64,000 nt of DNA from Micromussa lordhowensis (taxonomy: Eukaryota; Cnidaria; Anthozoa; Scleractinia; Lobophylliidae): contig OZ026601.1 in assembly GCA_964020085.1 (NCBI GenBank), positions 16,488,530-16,552,529 on the forward strand. Direction: 5' to 3'. The notes under the pieces are model-generated. The model had not been told where the DNA came from, did not search any database, and saw nothing but the letters and a program-made list of their open reading frames with translations. A program made the translations under genes and the position numbers. Position 1 is the stretch's first letter, and each line of letters opens with the position of its first letter. This document shows positions 36,907 to 47,193 of the stretch, one piece after another.

Positions 36907-37742
36907 CATACTGTCCAAAAACTCAACTGATCCAGAAAGATATTTAAATTAACAATAACATTATAATCTCTAAGATAATATTTACGAAACGTGTGTTCAT
37001 TCGACCAGTCAGCCATACGAAGTATGTCAGTGACTGGAACACCTTGGACATATTTATGGGTAACGGAGGCACCTCAAACACTACGAGGTTTGAATACGGA
37101 AGTATCAATACCCACAGCGGATAATACGGACTTAATCCACATTGCCACTGTAGCAGTGGACACAGCTTTATGAGGCTTAATGATTGAAATACATAGTTGA
37201 GTTTCCTCAGAACTCGCAGACTTCCTTAGACCCCTGTACATGACCGGTACTCTGTTAACGTAGGCATGGGGCATAGAGAATTATCATCCGGTAAAGAGAG
37301 AAACTCCACTTTCCGAGTGGATTTCCCAGGCCTAGACGTTTTTTAAACGCTCAGATACAATTAACCTTAAGGAGTTACCTGACTTGTTCAAAAACTTGAT
37401 ATCTAATGCATGTAAATTATGTTCTCTTAGAGATGACGACAATGCACCGCAAAGCATTACAGTTTTGAGAGTCAATGACTTAAGACTTAGCTGATCCAAA
37501 GGGAACAGAGTCTTTATGTAGCTGGTTACCTTAGTAACCAGCTACAAGTAGACGAGTAACATGGGCTCAGAGTACGAAGATTATACACTCCCTGTAGTAG
37601 TCTGCTAACCATAGGATGCGAGCCAACAGCAACATTATTTATGTTACACAAGGTAGAAGACAAAGCTGATCGATAAGTATTAATGGTCAACACGGGGAAG
37701 CAAAACTGGACAAGCTATGGCAAGTTGTAAAAGCATGGGGTA
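36907..37742 (-). pseudogene. DIRS tyrosine recombinase remnant
   Basis: Minus-strand residues LQLAIACPVLLPRVD and LRLIVSERL in shifted frames precede the frame 37274-37074 with SIIKPHKAVSTATVAMWIK and GIDTSVFKPRSV. The next codon is TGA where the family has the Arg of the HxxR box (CGA to TGA), and the C-terminal MADWSNEHTFRKYY with the presumptive nucleophilic Tyr follows in frame. The enzyme would integrate circular cDNA; this copy lost a catalytic Arg codon to a stop. Confidence 0.75.
37518..37545. repeat. Perfect 12-bp hairpin with 4-nt loop
   Basis: GTAGCTGGTTAC, loop CTTA, GTAACCAGCTAC, within the DIRS recombinase region. Confidence 0.9.
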
Positions 37743-38455
37743 CTATGGTTGTGTTGACCATGTCGGGGCTATACAAAGCACCAGTCCAACATCATTTCGA
37801 ATATTTCCTAACACCCGAGTTAGCAGGCTAAAAGGAAGAAATGCATAAAATTTCTGATTAGACCAGCTGATACTAAAAGCATCAACAGCTAACGCTCCTG
37901 GCTCTGGATGCCATGAAACAAACTGATCTAATTGAGCATTCAACCTGGAAGCAATATCAATATCGGGCAAAAAAGTAATGGCAGCAAGACGGTTAAAAAC
38001 GTCTTGATCATAAGTTTTAAACAAATTGCCTGGACAAAGTGTCGGCCTCACACAGAAGAATATTCCTGAAAACGCACCATCCCCATATAGAAACTGCAAG
38101 CTCATCTAGGGAAAGAGATCTTATCCCTCCCATGTTATTAATAGAGGAAACTGCCACGGATTTATCCATCTTGAGTCTAACATAAAAATTAAACTTATCC
38201 GCTACAAAGACTTGCAGTGTAAGAAAAGCAGCAAGTAATTCTAGGTAATTAATATGATGCTCAGATTCTAATAATTACCATCTACCATTGGCTGACTGTC
38301 CATTGCAGACTGCACCCCGACCTGCAAGACTTAAGTCCCATTAAATATAAACATCAGCTGGGCGGTTTCCAAACATGAAGCCATTCAGCTGAGAAATGTT
38401 CTCGATTACACATCGTAAATCTGACCTTGCATGAGGATCAAGTTTAATCTTTTGA
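37743..38455 (-). pseudogene. DIRS RNase H remnant
   Basis: The last part is an open frame (38105-37743) with FVSWHPEPGALAVDAFSISW and APTWSTQP, typical of the DIRS RNase H end. Upstream, in other frames, are GAVCNGQSANGRW and HHINYLELLAAFL. It lies directly after the RT on the same strand. Frameshifts break the domain. Confidence 0.7.
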
Positions 38456-39022
38456 TCAAATCAGGTTTCGCAGCCAAAGCTTAATGGACCTGAAAAGAAG
38501 TTTCAAAAAGTTCAAAGCTGGGAAAGCTGACACTAATAAACCAATCACATGTGCAACCTCCCTAACAGAGGGATTAATACAGGTTAAGAGATCCTGGCAA
38601 GCGCATAAAATCTTGTCCACTTTCTCATTAGGCAATAAAAGTGTCATAGAAATCCTATCAATAATGCATCCCAAATAAGGAATTCGCGTGACTGGAATAA
38701 GCTGGGATTTATTGACATTTATGACAAATCCCAAGCTTTGAAGTAAATCTCTAAAGGGAGAGAGTTGACACAAACACCATTCCACTGAACTGCCAATCAA
38801 AAGGATATCATCTAGAAATATGCCAACCCTATATCCATTTGCCCGTAAATAAGAAATAATGGGTTTCAAGACCTTTGTGAAAACTCTAGGAGCAAGACTA
38901 TAACCAAAAGGCAAACAGGTAAACTCATATGTCTGATCTGACCACTTGGATCGCAAAAATTTGCGATGAGATTTAAAAATGGGAATGCTAAAATGGGCAT
39001 CCTTAAGGTCAAGTGAAACCAA
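38456..39022 (-). pseudogene. DIRS reverse transcriptase
   Basis: The 188-codon open frame has SLDLKDAHFSIPI (motif A), FTCLPFGYSLAPRVFTKVLK and the catalytic FLDDILL (motif C), then NVNKSQLIPV and YLGCIID. This pattern separates DIRS RTs from gypsy and LINE RTs. The N-terminal fingers are missing because the frame abuts a gag fragment at an internal deletion. Confidence 0.85.
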
Positions 39023-39192
39023 ATAGTCCTTGCGCAGACTTGATTATATTTTTCTGAACCTCTTGCAAACCAAGGTCTCTAGTCTTGGTTGCTCGTGGCA
39101 AATCATGCCAGAGCTCTAAATTTATCTTAGGAACACACAAAACCTTGCAATTCTCTGGAGTTTTATATTTATCTTGCAATTCCTTCAATTTA
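39009..39192 (-). pseudogene. DIRS Gag fragment, downstream piece
   Basis: Minus-strand frame with LKELQDKYKTPENCKVLCVPKINLELW and RDLGLQEVQKNI, split here for length: the key features are the KYKTPENC and VPKIN motifs of DIRS Gag proteins. It is fused to the inverted repeat of the 7.7-kb transposon at 39193; the upstream piece is at 46894-47036. Confidence 0.75.
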
Positions 39193-39568
39193 TAGTCAGG
39201 AAGCAGATACCGAAAAATGAGAGTTTCGTTCAACTATCGCCACAGAAAATGTTTGAGGCCTGATTCTTATAGAGAAAGACCTTCTGATCAAGGCCAGGTA
39301 GTTTGTAAAGTTGAATTGTGGTATAGGTTTCGAGTTAAGAGGATGTTTTCTTGCCCACCTCACGGCTCAGCATGGAAACGAGGCTACACACTCGAATGCA
39401 GTTTACATCGCTATTCTTGGTGAAAATCAACGAAATCAGCCACTTGAGCTAAATTCACTTAATTTACATCTGCTTCATTTGGAATTTATTAAGTATGTCA
39501 CGTGGTTGGTCACGTGATTTCAAACGCAACCAATAACAAATGTGCGGCAATTAACAAACGTGCGTTCG
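39193..39568 (+). repeat. Left TIR (376 bp) of the 7.7-kb transposon
   Basis: It matches the right TIR in inverted orientation with roughly a dozen differences, ending at TGCGTTCG. It is uninterrupted. The gene's stop (about 39551) lies in it. Confidence 0.9.
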
Positions 39569-40308
39569 TGCCTCTGAACATGATAAGCCTGTGTTGTGAC
39601 ACGAACAGTTGCTCTGACACCCGCTTTGACATGTGCAAGTCGTCAGTTCCAACAGGCTACTCGGGGCTGGCTCTTTTGTCATGTAAACCGGCTTCAGTGA
39701 GGAGTCTTCCCTCACCCACGCATTGCTTTCGGGCTGCAGGAGATGCTGGATTGCAGTCAGAGCTTTTCTCCAAACAAATGTTTGATAGTTAACTCTTTTC
39801 AAGTGTTGCAGCAGGCTGTCAGATTTGGGTGGGAGAAGCTCGTTCTTCTGCTTTCTGTTTTGGCAAAACAGGAAATGTCTCAACTCATCCACAGTGCGTG
39901 TTTTTATCCTTGAGCTCGGGTAGAGATCACAGATGAAAGCTTCACATTGGGTGGCAATGCCATCACTCAGATTTTGCCTGGAAGACCTAGACTGTCTTGA
40001 TGCTGTTCATGGCGTAATAGCACTTGCCATCCCTTTTTCTTACTGATAACGGCAAGGGCGCTTGTGGAGTCGCATCCAGTAATGACGTGTAAGGCCGGAA
40101 GGGCACGACACATTTTTTTTGTTAAGCTCTTGCGTGAACTGGAACATAACGGAGACGGTCTTTCATGCCAGTTTTCGAACCAAAATTCAGTGCAGTTGAT
40201 GTCCGAAAAATGGGATACGCTGAGACCGAGAACATCCGTGTCTTGTGATTGTAAGACAATATGACACTCTGGATAGTATCTGTAACATACTTAGCATGCA
40301 GCAGTAGC

Positions 40309-40451
40309 CTGTCAAACAATAATGTACATTTAATTAATGATTATACAATGTTGTTGCACTAATAAAAGGGTATTATGTTTTCAGTTGGATTGAGATCAAC
40401 GTTTCAGATTCAACTTTGTCATAGCTGGGCTTGAGGACCTATTTATCTCAC
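40309..40451 (-). other. Spliceosomal intron in the transposon gene (143 bp)
   Basis: Minus-strand donor AG|GTGAGATA and acceptor TTTGACAG|GC. Joining the exons continues the frame from EADTR into LLLHAKY, a conserved stretch of the family. This supports that the frame was a real gene and not retroposed. Confidence 0.8.
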
Positions 40452-42429
40452 CTTGTGTCTGCTTCTTTGTGATCTGATTCCAGAACGTCAACGTCTTCGC
40501 AGTGACCTTTTCTGACTATCACTGCCCATCTGCCATTCTTAAATCCTCCAGCAATGACAAGATTCTTCTCAGGAGGGAGCTGCTGTTGTCCTGAGATACA
40601 AAATGACTCTGAGAGATAGTCACATAGATTTGTCTTGTTCTGCGGATTAGGAATATACTTCCCCCACTGTTTCGGCACAGGAATAGAATGTCCTTGGATC
40701 TTAACCTCTAACGAAGCGTTCAGGGAACCTCTGCGTGCACGTTCTCCTGCTTTTATCGACGCATCCCAGTATTGGTCGAAGACAATGTGAACCTCTTTGC
40801 AGCTGGCGAGTGGTGTGGTGATAGCTGTAAAGTACCTGGATGCTAGTTCGCCAAAGGTACTACTCCCCGCTGATTTCAGTACTTGGACTAAAGCCATGCC
40901 ATCAATAAGATGAATGGTGTATTGTGGAAAAGGTTAGAGTCGTGGGTAAACATTAACTTTGCTTTCAAGAAGAGCTGCTAGGGACTTTTGTTTGTCTTCC
41001 TCAAGCTGCCATCTTGATGAGCCAAGGAGAACGGGACAGATGATAGCTCATAGCATAGAACTTCTTTGAGGTTAATCTGCCTCACGTTGGAATATGATCC
41101 CAAAAGCTTACTTGATTAGTGTTCAACCGTTTCTCCACAAAGGTGTTCATCTGCTCGCGTCCTTTTTCAGTGCTTCTTATTAAATCATCAGCGCTGTCAT
41201 TGGGTAAGACGACGCCTGTAACAAAGTTGACTAACGACTCAGATTCTTGCGTGAAAGGATTAGCCATCAGTTTAGTTGTAAAGCATGAAACAAGCTTCTG
41301 AACATCAGCCTCATCGCGTGCTACCCGTTTTGCCCCAGCTTCTTTGTGCATGTCTACATGGTCGTGCTCTTGCGTAAACATTATTCTAAGGGCTGTAGTA
41401 ACTGAAGCACGTTCGTGACTGGTGAGGAACCAACAATCAAGCGCACCAGGATTCTGGGAAATACCAATTATCCCCCCTTTTGACTTGGAGTCTGCATTTA
41501 TGGTCTGTTCCAGTGCCATATCTGTCCACACCTGAGCAAAGGGCTTACCAGAGCAACTAACTGCATGATAACCGTTCTCGAATTCTTGATGAACTTGGGG
41601 ATGCTTGGTGGCCAACTGCCTCGTATCCATTATATATACAGGGAGCCAGCGTGCATAGTTTGGCCTATCCATTGCGAAGAAATGTGGGACCATAGCTGAC
41701 ACACTCGACAGATGTAGTTCCAGTTCCCGGTTCTTTCAGCTTTGACAAATTGCAGAAGCAGCTTCACCATTTCCCCATACTCCTCCCAGAAAGCAAACAT
41801 CTTTGACTTAGCTCTGGACTAGGCTGTAAAATCTTGAAAAAGCGAACGTAGCTCTGTAGTTTCCTGCTGAAACTCATTCACCCTAGATTGTACATCTGCC
41901 TTCCTTGTTATTGCACGTCTGCATTCTTCTGCTTTTCTTATCACGGCATCTTCATCAACAAGACGCTCTTCCCCATCTCCAGCATGGCTTGCATACCATC
42001 TGATGAAAGCGTCCCACATCAAACGAAAAAGGGGCTCTATCGCTAGCTTGTGAGCTCAAATTCCTCTGTTGTAAGACTTCCCCTTCGTTACCGCTGACGC
42101 CGTCCCCGCTGCATATACACCAGACTCAATAAGGAGGTCTTCAAATCCAGAACTGCAAAACGTCTTACCAAGGAGCGAGAGGAAATTGAGAGCTATGTGG
42201 AATCACTCAAGCCGAATGACAGTTCCTGAAAACTCCTCCGGAAACTTCATCTGAATTTGCTTTGCCTTTGTGTAGATAGCAAGGTCGAAGGTGATGACAG
42301 TGTCGACCTGTCCCAGGTTAGTACACATCTTCTGGGCGTGTTTCATAACTGTGAAAACTGTACTGAACTCGGTGGACGAGCCTTCGATCATAGGACAGTA
42401 TCCAATTTTGCTCGCACAAGGAAGTTCAG

Positions 42430-42475
42430 GATACAAGATCGAGTTCAGGAAGTTCAGGATACAAGATCGACTTGA
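42430..42475. repeat. Small tandem duplication inside the transposon gene
   Basis: GTTCAGGATACAAGATCGA occurs twice about 27 bp apart, adding residues (LNFLNSILYPE region) not expected in the family. Confidence 0.6.
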
Positions 42476-43081
42476 ATCCACCCCAGCTTCAATGCCCGTC
42501 TTCAATAAACTTGCTGACTTCATACGAAGGAGAGTCCAAGTGTCGTCTGTGTTAGTTGCTTCAGAGAGAACACCACCTTCACCCTTGAGCCATTCTTTGT
42601 CAACGGTACCAGTATATTGAGTAACTTTAGGTCTTCATCCATATGCTGAACATTCTTGCAACTCATAGACACTTCCACCCCTCTTCAGGCCTCGACGTCT
42701 CTCCGAATGATTCCCAGCTATGGTAGGCGGTGGTTCTGGACCAAAGGCCCTTCTAGGCTGGTAGACAACCATGGTTGTGGCATGGGTATTTTTTTTGCCA
42801 TCTATCGTTTCCTCCTTTAAATCGTTGTTATCGGCAGCAAATTGCACAAAAGACCCCGGAGTGATGTTTGTTGGGATAACTGTTCCATAGGTTTCTACTT
42901 TGGCCAATACTTCCGTTGCTAGACGTGCATCAACTGCTTGCAACTCATCGTATGACGAACTGTGCCCCATTCGATTTAAAAGGCAAACTAACTGCTTGGA
43001 TCCAGTCAGGTGACGAACCGCCATTGCAAGTCCTATTTGCTTAGGGAGCTTCACGTGGGCTCTTGATGCGCAGTGAATGAT

Positions 43082-43151
43082 ACCGCCGCCTGGTTAGCTC
43101 AGTTGGTAGGGCGTCAGTCTGCTGTGCGGGAGGTCGAAGGTTCGAGCCCTA

Positions 43152-43192
<41 letters not shown>

Positions 43193-43536
43193 TGTGCTGC
43201 CTTTGTAATTATATCTTCAAACGGTTAGACATTCATGTCTTCTCGGATAAGGACTATAAACCGTAGGCCCCGTCTCCTGCATCTTCAGTGTTGCATGGTT
43301 AGCAGGGGACGTTAAAGAACCCACGCACTTGTCGAAAAGAGTAGGGGACGTAGTTCCCGGTGTTGTGGTCTATCTCTACATGTATGGGTCGGGCGGGTGA
43401 GATCAAATGGACTGATAGCGGCAGCCTGAGGCGCCTTATATAAGCTGACGTCCGATCTCACCCAATAGCCTGAGGAAATATTGTAAAAGCCCCAAGGGGA
43501 GTGTCCAATTCGTGAAATTACAAATTACAATTACAA
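43082..43536 (+). mobile_element. tRNA-derived SINE, about 455 bp
   Basis: The head at about 43085-43161 is tRNA-like: A box TGGTTAGCTCAGTTGGTAG, B box GGTTCGAGCCC, and an ending CCGGACCA. A long unrelated body (with TTAAAGAACCCACGCAC) and an ATTACAA-type short-repeat tail follow. It interrupts the transposon gene between codons; removing 43082-43536 rejoins the minus-strand frame. I see no clear target duplication. Confidence 0.8.
43085..43161 (+). other. tRNA-like SINE head with pol III A and B boxes
   Basis: It has internal pol III promoter elements, but the cloverleaf is degenerate and it is continuous with the SINE body, so it is not called as a functional tRNA gene. Confidence 0.75.
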
Positions 43537-44700
43537 ATCTTGGGAAATACTAATAATGCGCCTCTCATCCTCTATTTTGACACAGGGACACAGGTTGTCA
43601 AAGTCGTCTACTCCAGACTCATCGGATGTAATCATCAAACGAACTAGCCAGTACAGACTGGGAGGAATTATCCTTCTTGATGACTCGAGGGACACATCGT
43701 CCACGTTAAGGGGTCTTAATGTGATGCCACTGCACTTACGTATTTCCTCCTTTACCCGCCGAGCTGTGTTTACAATCTGCTGAGTGGCATTAAACGAAAC
43801 ATTGCTTACGGATCTTGCATTCTGTGCAGCTGAAGCATTTAGCACATCTTGCAGAGATATGTTCCTTGAATAAATAACCTCAGGCTTACTCCTGTCGGGA
43901 TGCTGGTGGAACACGATCTCTTCTCCAAAGTGCTTTTGAAGTCGAAGTTTCAGGTGCTGTTTGCTACAACTTTCGGCCTTGATTCCCTTGTCCTCCAGGA
44001 GTTTGCGATATTTCGACAAAAGCGATGACATGTATGCCTTTCCTTGGTAAATACCCTCACTAATCTCGGCCGCCATCTCTTTGAATGCTGTATCATAAGA
44101 TGCCTCTCCTTCTATTTCTTTAAAGCCCTTGTGCTTTAGATTGGATTTGCTAATGTCGGAAGCGAAACATGTCTTATGATACTTTGCCTCAGCAGCTATT
44201 AGATCGTTGTTCACTGAAATGAGTACATGCAGCATTCCTTCATCACCTTTGCTTTCTGCTGCCTTTCGAACTGATTCACATGCTTCAAATGTACAAACAT
44301 TATGCATCTCTCGGCATTTTTTATACATCTTATTTTGGCAAATAAAACACTTGGACCAATCTAATGGATACCAGCTACCAGCTTCACTCTCCACTTTGCT
44401 TTCATGAATATCAGTAGCATGCTGTATGTTGTGCTCACTGGTGTAGGACAAATAACACGTGGAATGCCAAAAAACATCTTGGTTTAGAAAATTGGGTAAG
44501 TCCTTATGCAATCTATGATACACTTCGTGTTTACGAAGGTTGAGTGCTCTATTCAAAGTGTCAATAGAAGACTCTTTCCCTTTTCGTAAAATTTCCTCTT
44601 TATCGACCTGGCAAATAATACATTTAACCAATTTTCGTCGCTTTGGAGGAGACGTTATAATAGAAGGATTGTCTTGTTCCTTACTGGCCATGGAAATCAA

Positions 44701-45558
44701 TCTGAAAAATACAGCAATTCAGAAACATGACACACCCATCACAGTTGTCTTTTACCAAAAATATGAAATGGCGTTCTAAATTTGTCAACGCACACATTTA
44801 TAAAAAATCAAGACAGTAATATTTTATTTATTCATTCATTTATTTATTTTGCCACTTCAAAATTACAAAGTAATACAAAACAAACACTGATTATAAAACT
44901 AGTTATCATCACTAAAAAAGAAAAGATACTTTAAAAGACCCAAAATTATGTAATAACGGCTAGTGGGATTCTTTTCAATGGTCGAACGAAATCATGAATT
45001 AGAAAATGATTTTTCTTCATTGCATATATCTTCATCATATAATATCATACTATAGGCAATAAAGTATTACGAACTCAAATATTCAACTTCTAAACTGATT
45101 TACTTGAAATTTAGCGATTGAATTAGTATACTTACAGTCAGAGTAGCGAGAGTTCTAGCCAAGTGGCCATGGGCGCCGCCATATTGGATCATGAGAGCCC
45201 TGATATGAATCCGGAGAGAAACGTATGACGAGGCTAGGTCTTTGTTTGCAAGACAGTTTTACTTTAATATCACTGGCAGTCTCATGGTGATTATTAATGC
45301 TGTTCTTGCTTAAAACCTGAATTGTGGCAAATAGATAGAGTAACAGTTTCATATTTTATTTAGATATAATTTTTTTGTTTGCATCCAGGGGACTAGCTTC
45401 GTTTGCGTGCTAGATCTAAACTGATAAAAAGTGATATACAGTAAACAGTTTTTATTCCCAAAGGCTTTGCTAAAACGATAGCAAGAGCAAAAGAAAGTTA
45501 ATTTAATAAAGAAGGTATACATATTTCGTTTTTGCGAGGTTGTTCCTTAAAACAACGG
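44701..45558. other. 5' region of the 7.7-kb transposon gene, AT-rich
   Basis: Upstream of the minus-strand start at 44700. It contains a TTTATT/CATT-rich tract near 44820-44850 and no supported coding sequence. It presumably holds the promoter; no specific site is recognisable. Confidence 0.4.
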
Positions 45559-45783
45559 CGAACGCATGTTTGTTAATTGCCACACATTTGTTACTGGTCA
45601 CGTTTGAAATCACGTGACCAACCACGTAACATACTTAATAAATTCCAAATGAAGCAGATGTAAATTAAGTGAATTTAGCTCAAGTGGCTGATTTCGTTGA
45701 TTTTCACCAAGAATAGCGATGTAAACTACGTTCGAGTGTGTAGCCTCGTTTCCATGCTGAGCCGTGAGGTGGGCAAGAAAACA

Positions 45784-46735
45784 ACAACAACGTAATTTTA
45801 TTCGTGATGAAAAACAAAACAACTATAAAGATGCATCATGAAAAGGAAACACAAGGTTAACCCTATAACGTTTCCTGAAATTAAAAACTAAAAAGTACAT
45901 AATACATTCAATGCCTAAGGATAAAACTATTTACATATTTACAAGTTAAGAAAAGACTTTAATCTAGTCTTAAAAATTTTAAAAGATTCAGCTTCAACAT
46001 CGTGCAGTGGTAGATTGTTCCAATCCTTAACTATGCGAACAAAAAACGAATATTTGTATGGATTTACTTTTGCGCTTTTCACAGATAATTTATAAGGGTG
46101 GTTAGCACGTGTCCGGGTATCTAAAGCTAGTTCGAAAAAGTCGCTAAGATTCAGACTATTCAGGCTAAATACGGTTTTGTAACACTCTACAAGGGATATA
46201 TAGTGTCTGCGTTTCTCTAAGGTGGGCCAATTTAACATTTTGAGGTGGTCTTCATACTCCATGTCTCCTCGTCTTTGTCCTAATGCAAGGCTTGATGCTC
46301 TTCTCTGGACTTTTTCAAGGGCTAGAATGTCTTTGACTAGATATGGACACCAGACTGGAACGGCATATTCAAGAATAGGACGCACTAGGGTCTTATACAA
46401 GGTAGAAAAAGCTTCAACGTTTGAGGGTCCAAGTGTTCTATAGACGACACCCAAGGATCTATTTGCCTTGAGTACAACGGCATGAATTTGGGCGCTCCAC
46501 GATAAATCAGACGAGATAAGAATTCCAAGATCTTTCGTATACTTGACAGGCGTGATTCTTGATCCCATTATGTAGGAGGGGACCGACCTGTCACGGCTGT
46601 GAGTTATGCGCATCGTTTCGCATTTCTCTGGGTTGAACCTAAGCTGCCAGAGGGTAGCCCAATCCACCAAACGAACGATGTCCGTTTGAAGGGCTCTAGT
46701 GTAATTTTCAAGGTCTAGTGTAATTTTCAAGGTCT
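45784..46735 (-). mobile_element. 5'-truncated LINE (RT C-terminal part) inserted in a TIR
   Basis: A 7-bp target duplication (GAAAACA at 45777-45783 and 46736-46742) flanks the fragment. The 3' end on the minus strand is a short GTT-repeat tail. It encodes the C-terminal part of a non-LTR RT. The 5' end carries a doubled 21-bp stretch (CTAGTGTAATTTTCAAGGT repeated), a common 5' junction irregularity. Confidence 0.85.
45939..46735 (-). pseudogene. LINE reverse transcriptase C-terminal region
   Basis: About 260 codons open to the stop: LVDWATLWQLRFNPEKCETM (the block after the YADD motif), PVKYTKDLGILI, LVRPILEYAVPVW and a C-terminal KDWNNLPLHDV. This is the CR1/L2-type ending. The frame runs into TIR sequence at its 5' end (MNCGIGFELRG is TIR, not LINE). 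The catalytic core upstream was never inserted. Confidence 0.85.
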
Positions 46736-46893
46736 GAAAACATCCTCTTAACTCGAAACCTATACCACAATTCAACTTTACGAACTACCTGGCCTTGATC
46801 AGAAGGTCTTTCTCTATAAGAATCAGGTGTCAAACATTTTCTGTGGCGATGGTTGAACGAAACTCTCATTTTTCGGTATCTGCTCCCTGACTA

Positions 46894-47040
46894 TTAGTAT
46901 CCAAAGGCTTTTTTGAACACAAATCATTTATGCGTTCAGCTATAGTGTCAACAACCTTCCGACCAAAACTTTCTGTCTTCTCGAATATCGAGGGTAAAAG
47001 TGTCTCGCATGGCTTCCCTTCGCTAAAATAGTAGCTGTAG
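46894..47040 (-). pseudogene. DIRS Gag fragment, upstream piece
   Basis: Minus-strand frame with CETLLPSIFEKTESFGRKVV and DTIAERINDLCSKKPLDT. It joins the piece at 39009-39192 in frame once the 7.7-kb element is removed. Its own 5' end merges into unassigned DNA near 47040-47190. Confidence 0.7.
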
Positions 47041-47193
47041 GATCAAAACCCGAGTCGGGCAAGCGAGCTGAAGTTCCAGACTCTGGAACCGACAGACGGG
47101 TTTCTCGCTGACTTGAACTCTTTCAACATACACAGATTCAGCCCATCACCGGAAGTTGCCTGGAAGCGAGGTCTAAGGGCCAAGGTGGAAAAA

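Larger units (their letters stand above)
36640..39192 (-). mobile_element. DIRS-type tyrosine-recombinase retrotransposon, main part
   Basis: Minus strand order gag, RT, RNase H, tyrosine recombinase, as in DIRS elements. The gag 5' part lies at 46894 to about 47040 on the far side of a 7.7-kb insertion. All frames are broken. The gag to RT junction near 39022 skips sequence, so the element was internally deleted as well. The left limit (about 36640) is approximate. Confidence 0.85.
39551..44700 (-). pseudogene. Large transposon gene: Cys-rich modules, central region, PIN/XPG-like nuclease, Cys-rich tail
   Basis: Minus strand. N-terminus 44700-43531 (389 codons): two similar modules, each a CxxCQ (CIICQ, CFICQ) with a later HxxxC (WHSTCYLSY, YHKTCFASD). 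The SINE then splits the gene; it resumes 43081-42635 (PKQIGLAMAVRH, FVQFAADNNDLKEETIDGK), 42523-42203 (GYCPMIEGSSTEF, TFDLAIYTKAKQI), 42022-41819, 41702-41082 (PNYARWLPVY, EQTINADSKSKGG), 40897-40452 (IDGMALVQ, VHIVFDQYWD, ESDHKEADTR), an intron, 40308 on (LLLHAKY), and 39892-39551 with a Cys-rich end (CTCQSGCQSNCSC). Several stops and frameshifts. Acidic motifs in the IDGMALVQ-to-LLLHAKY part suggest a PIN/XPG-type nuclease; the function of the whole is inferred from its place between TIRs. Confidence 0.75.
39193..46893 (-). mobile_element. 7.7-kb TIR DNA transposon, Academ-like, with long Cys-rich/PIN-like gene
   Basis: The termini TAGTCAGG and CCTGACTA start inverted repeats of about 376 bp (39193-39568; 45559-46893 minus a nested LINE). 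The flanks carry a 3-bp duplication (TTA on plus, TAA on minus); removing the element and one copy rejoins the DIRS gag frame. It encodes one minus-strand gene ending inside the left TIR. It contains a SINE and a LINE fragment as later insertions. Superfamily: 3-bp target duplication, Cys-rich modules and a PIN/XPG-like nuclease fit Academ as I remember it; a related undescribed lineage is possible. Confidence 0.75.
45559..46893 (-). repeat. Right TIR of the 7.7-kb transposon, interrupted by a LINE
   Basis: Arm sequence lies at 45559-45783 and 46736-46893, inverted relative to 39193-39568. The intervening 952 bp are the LINE fragment. Confidence 0.9.

Noticed and set aside
38484..38678. Plus-strand frame over the DIRS RT
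   Set aside because: Antisense shadow of the RT frame.
43085..43161. Functional tRNA gene
   Set aside because: A and B boxes are good, but the anticodon arm is degenerate and the sequence is continuous with a SINE body and tail.
39193..46893. TA target duplication (Tc1-like) for the 7.7-kb element
   Set aside because: With GTCAGG ends and TA duplication the joined DIRS gag frame hits a stop; with TAGTCAGG ends and a 3-bp duplication the frame is kept.
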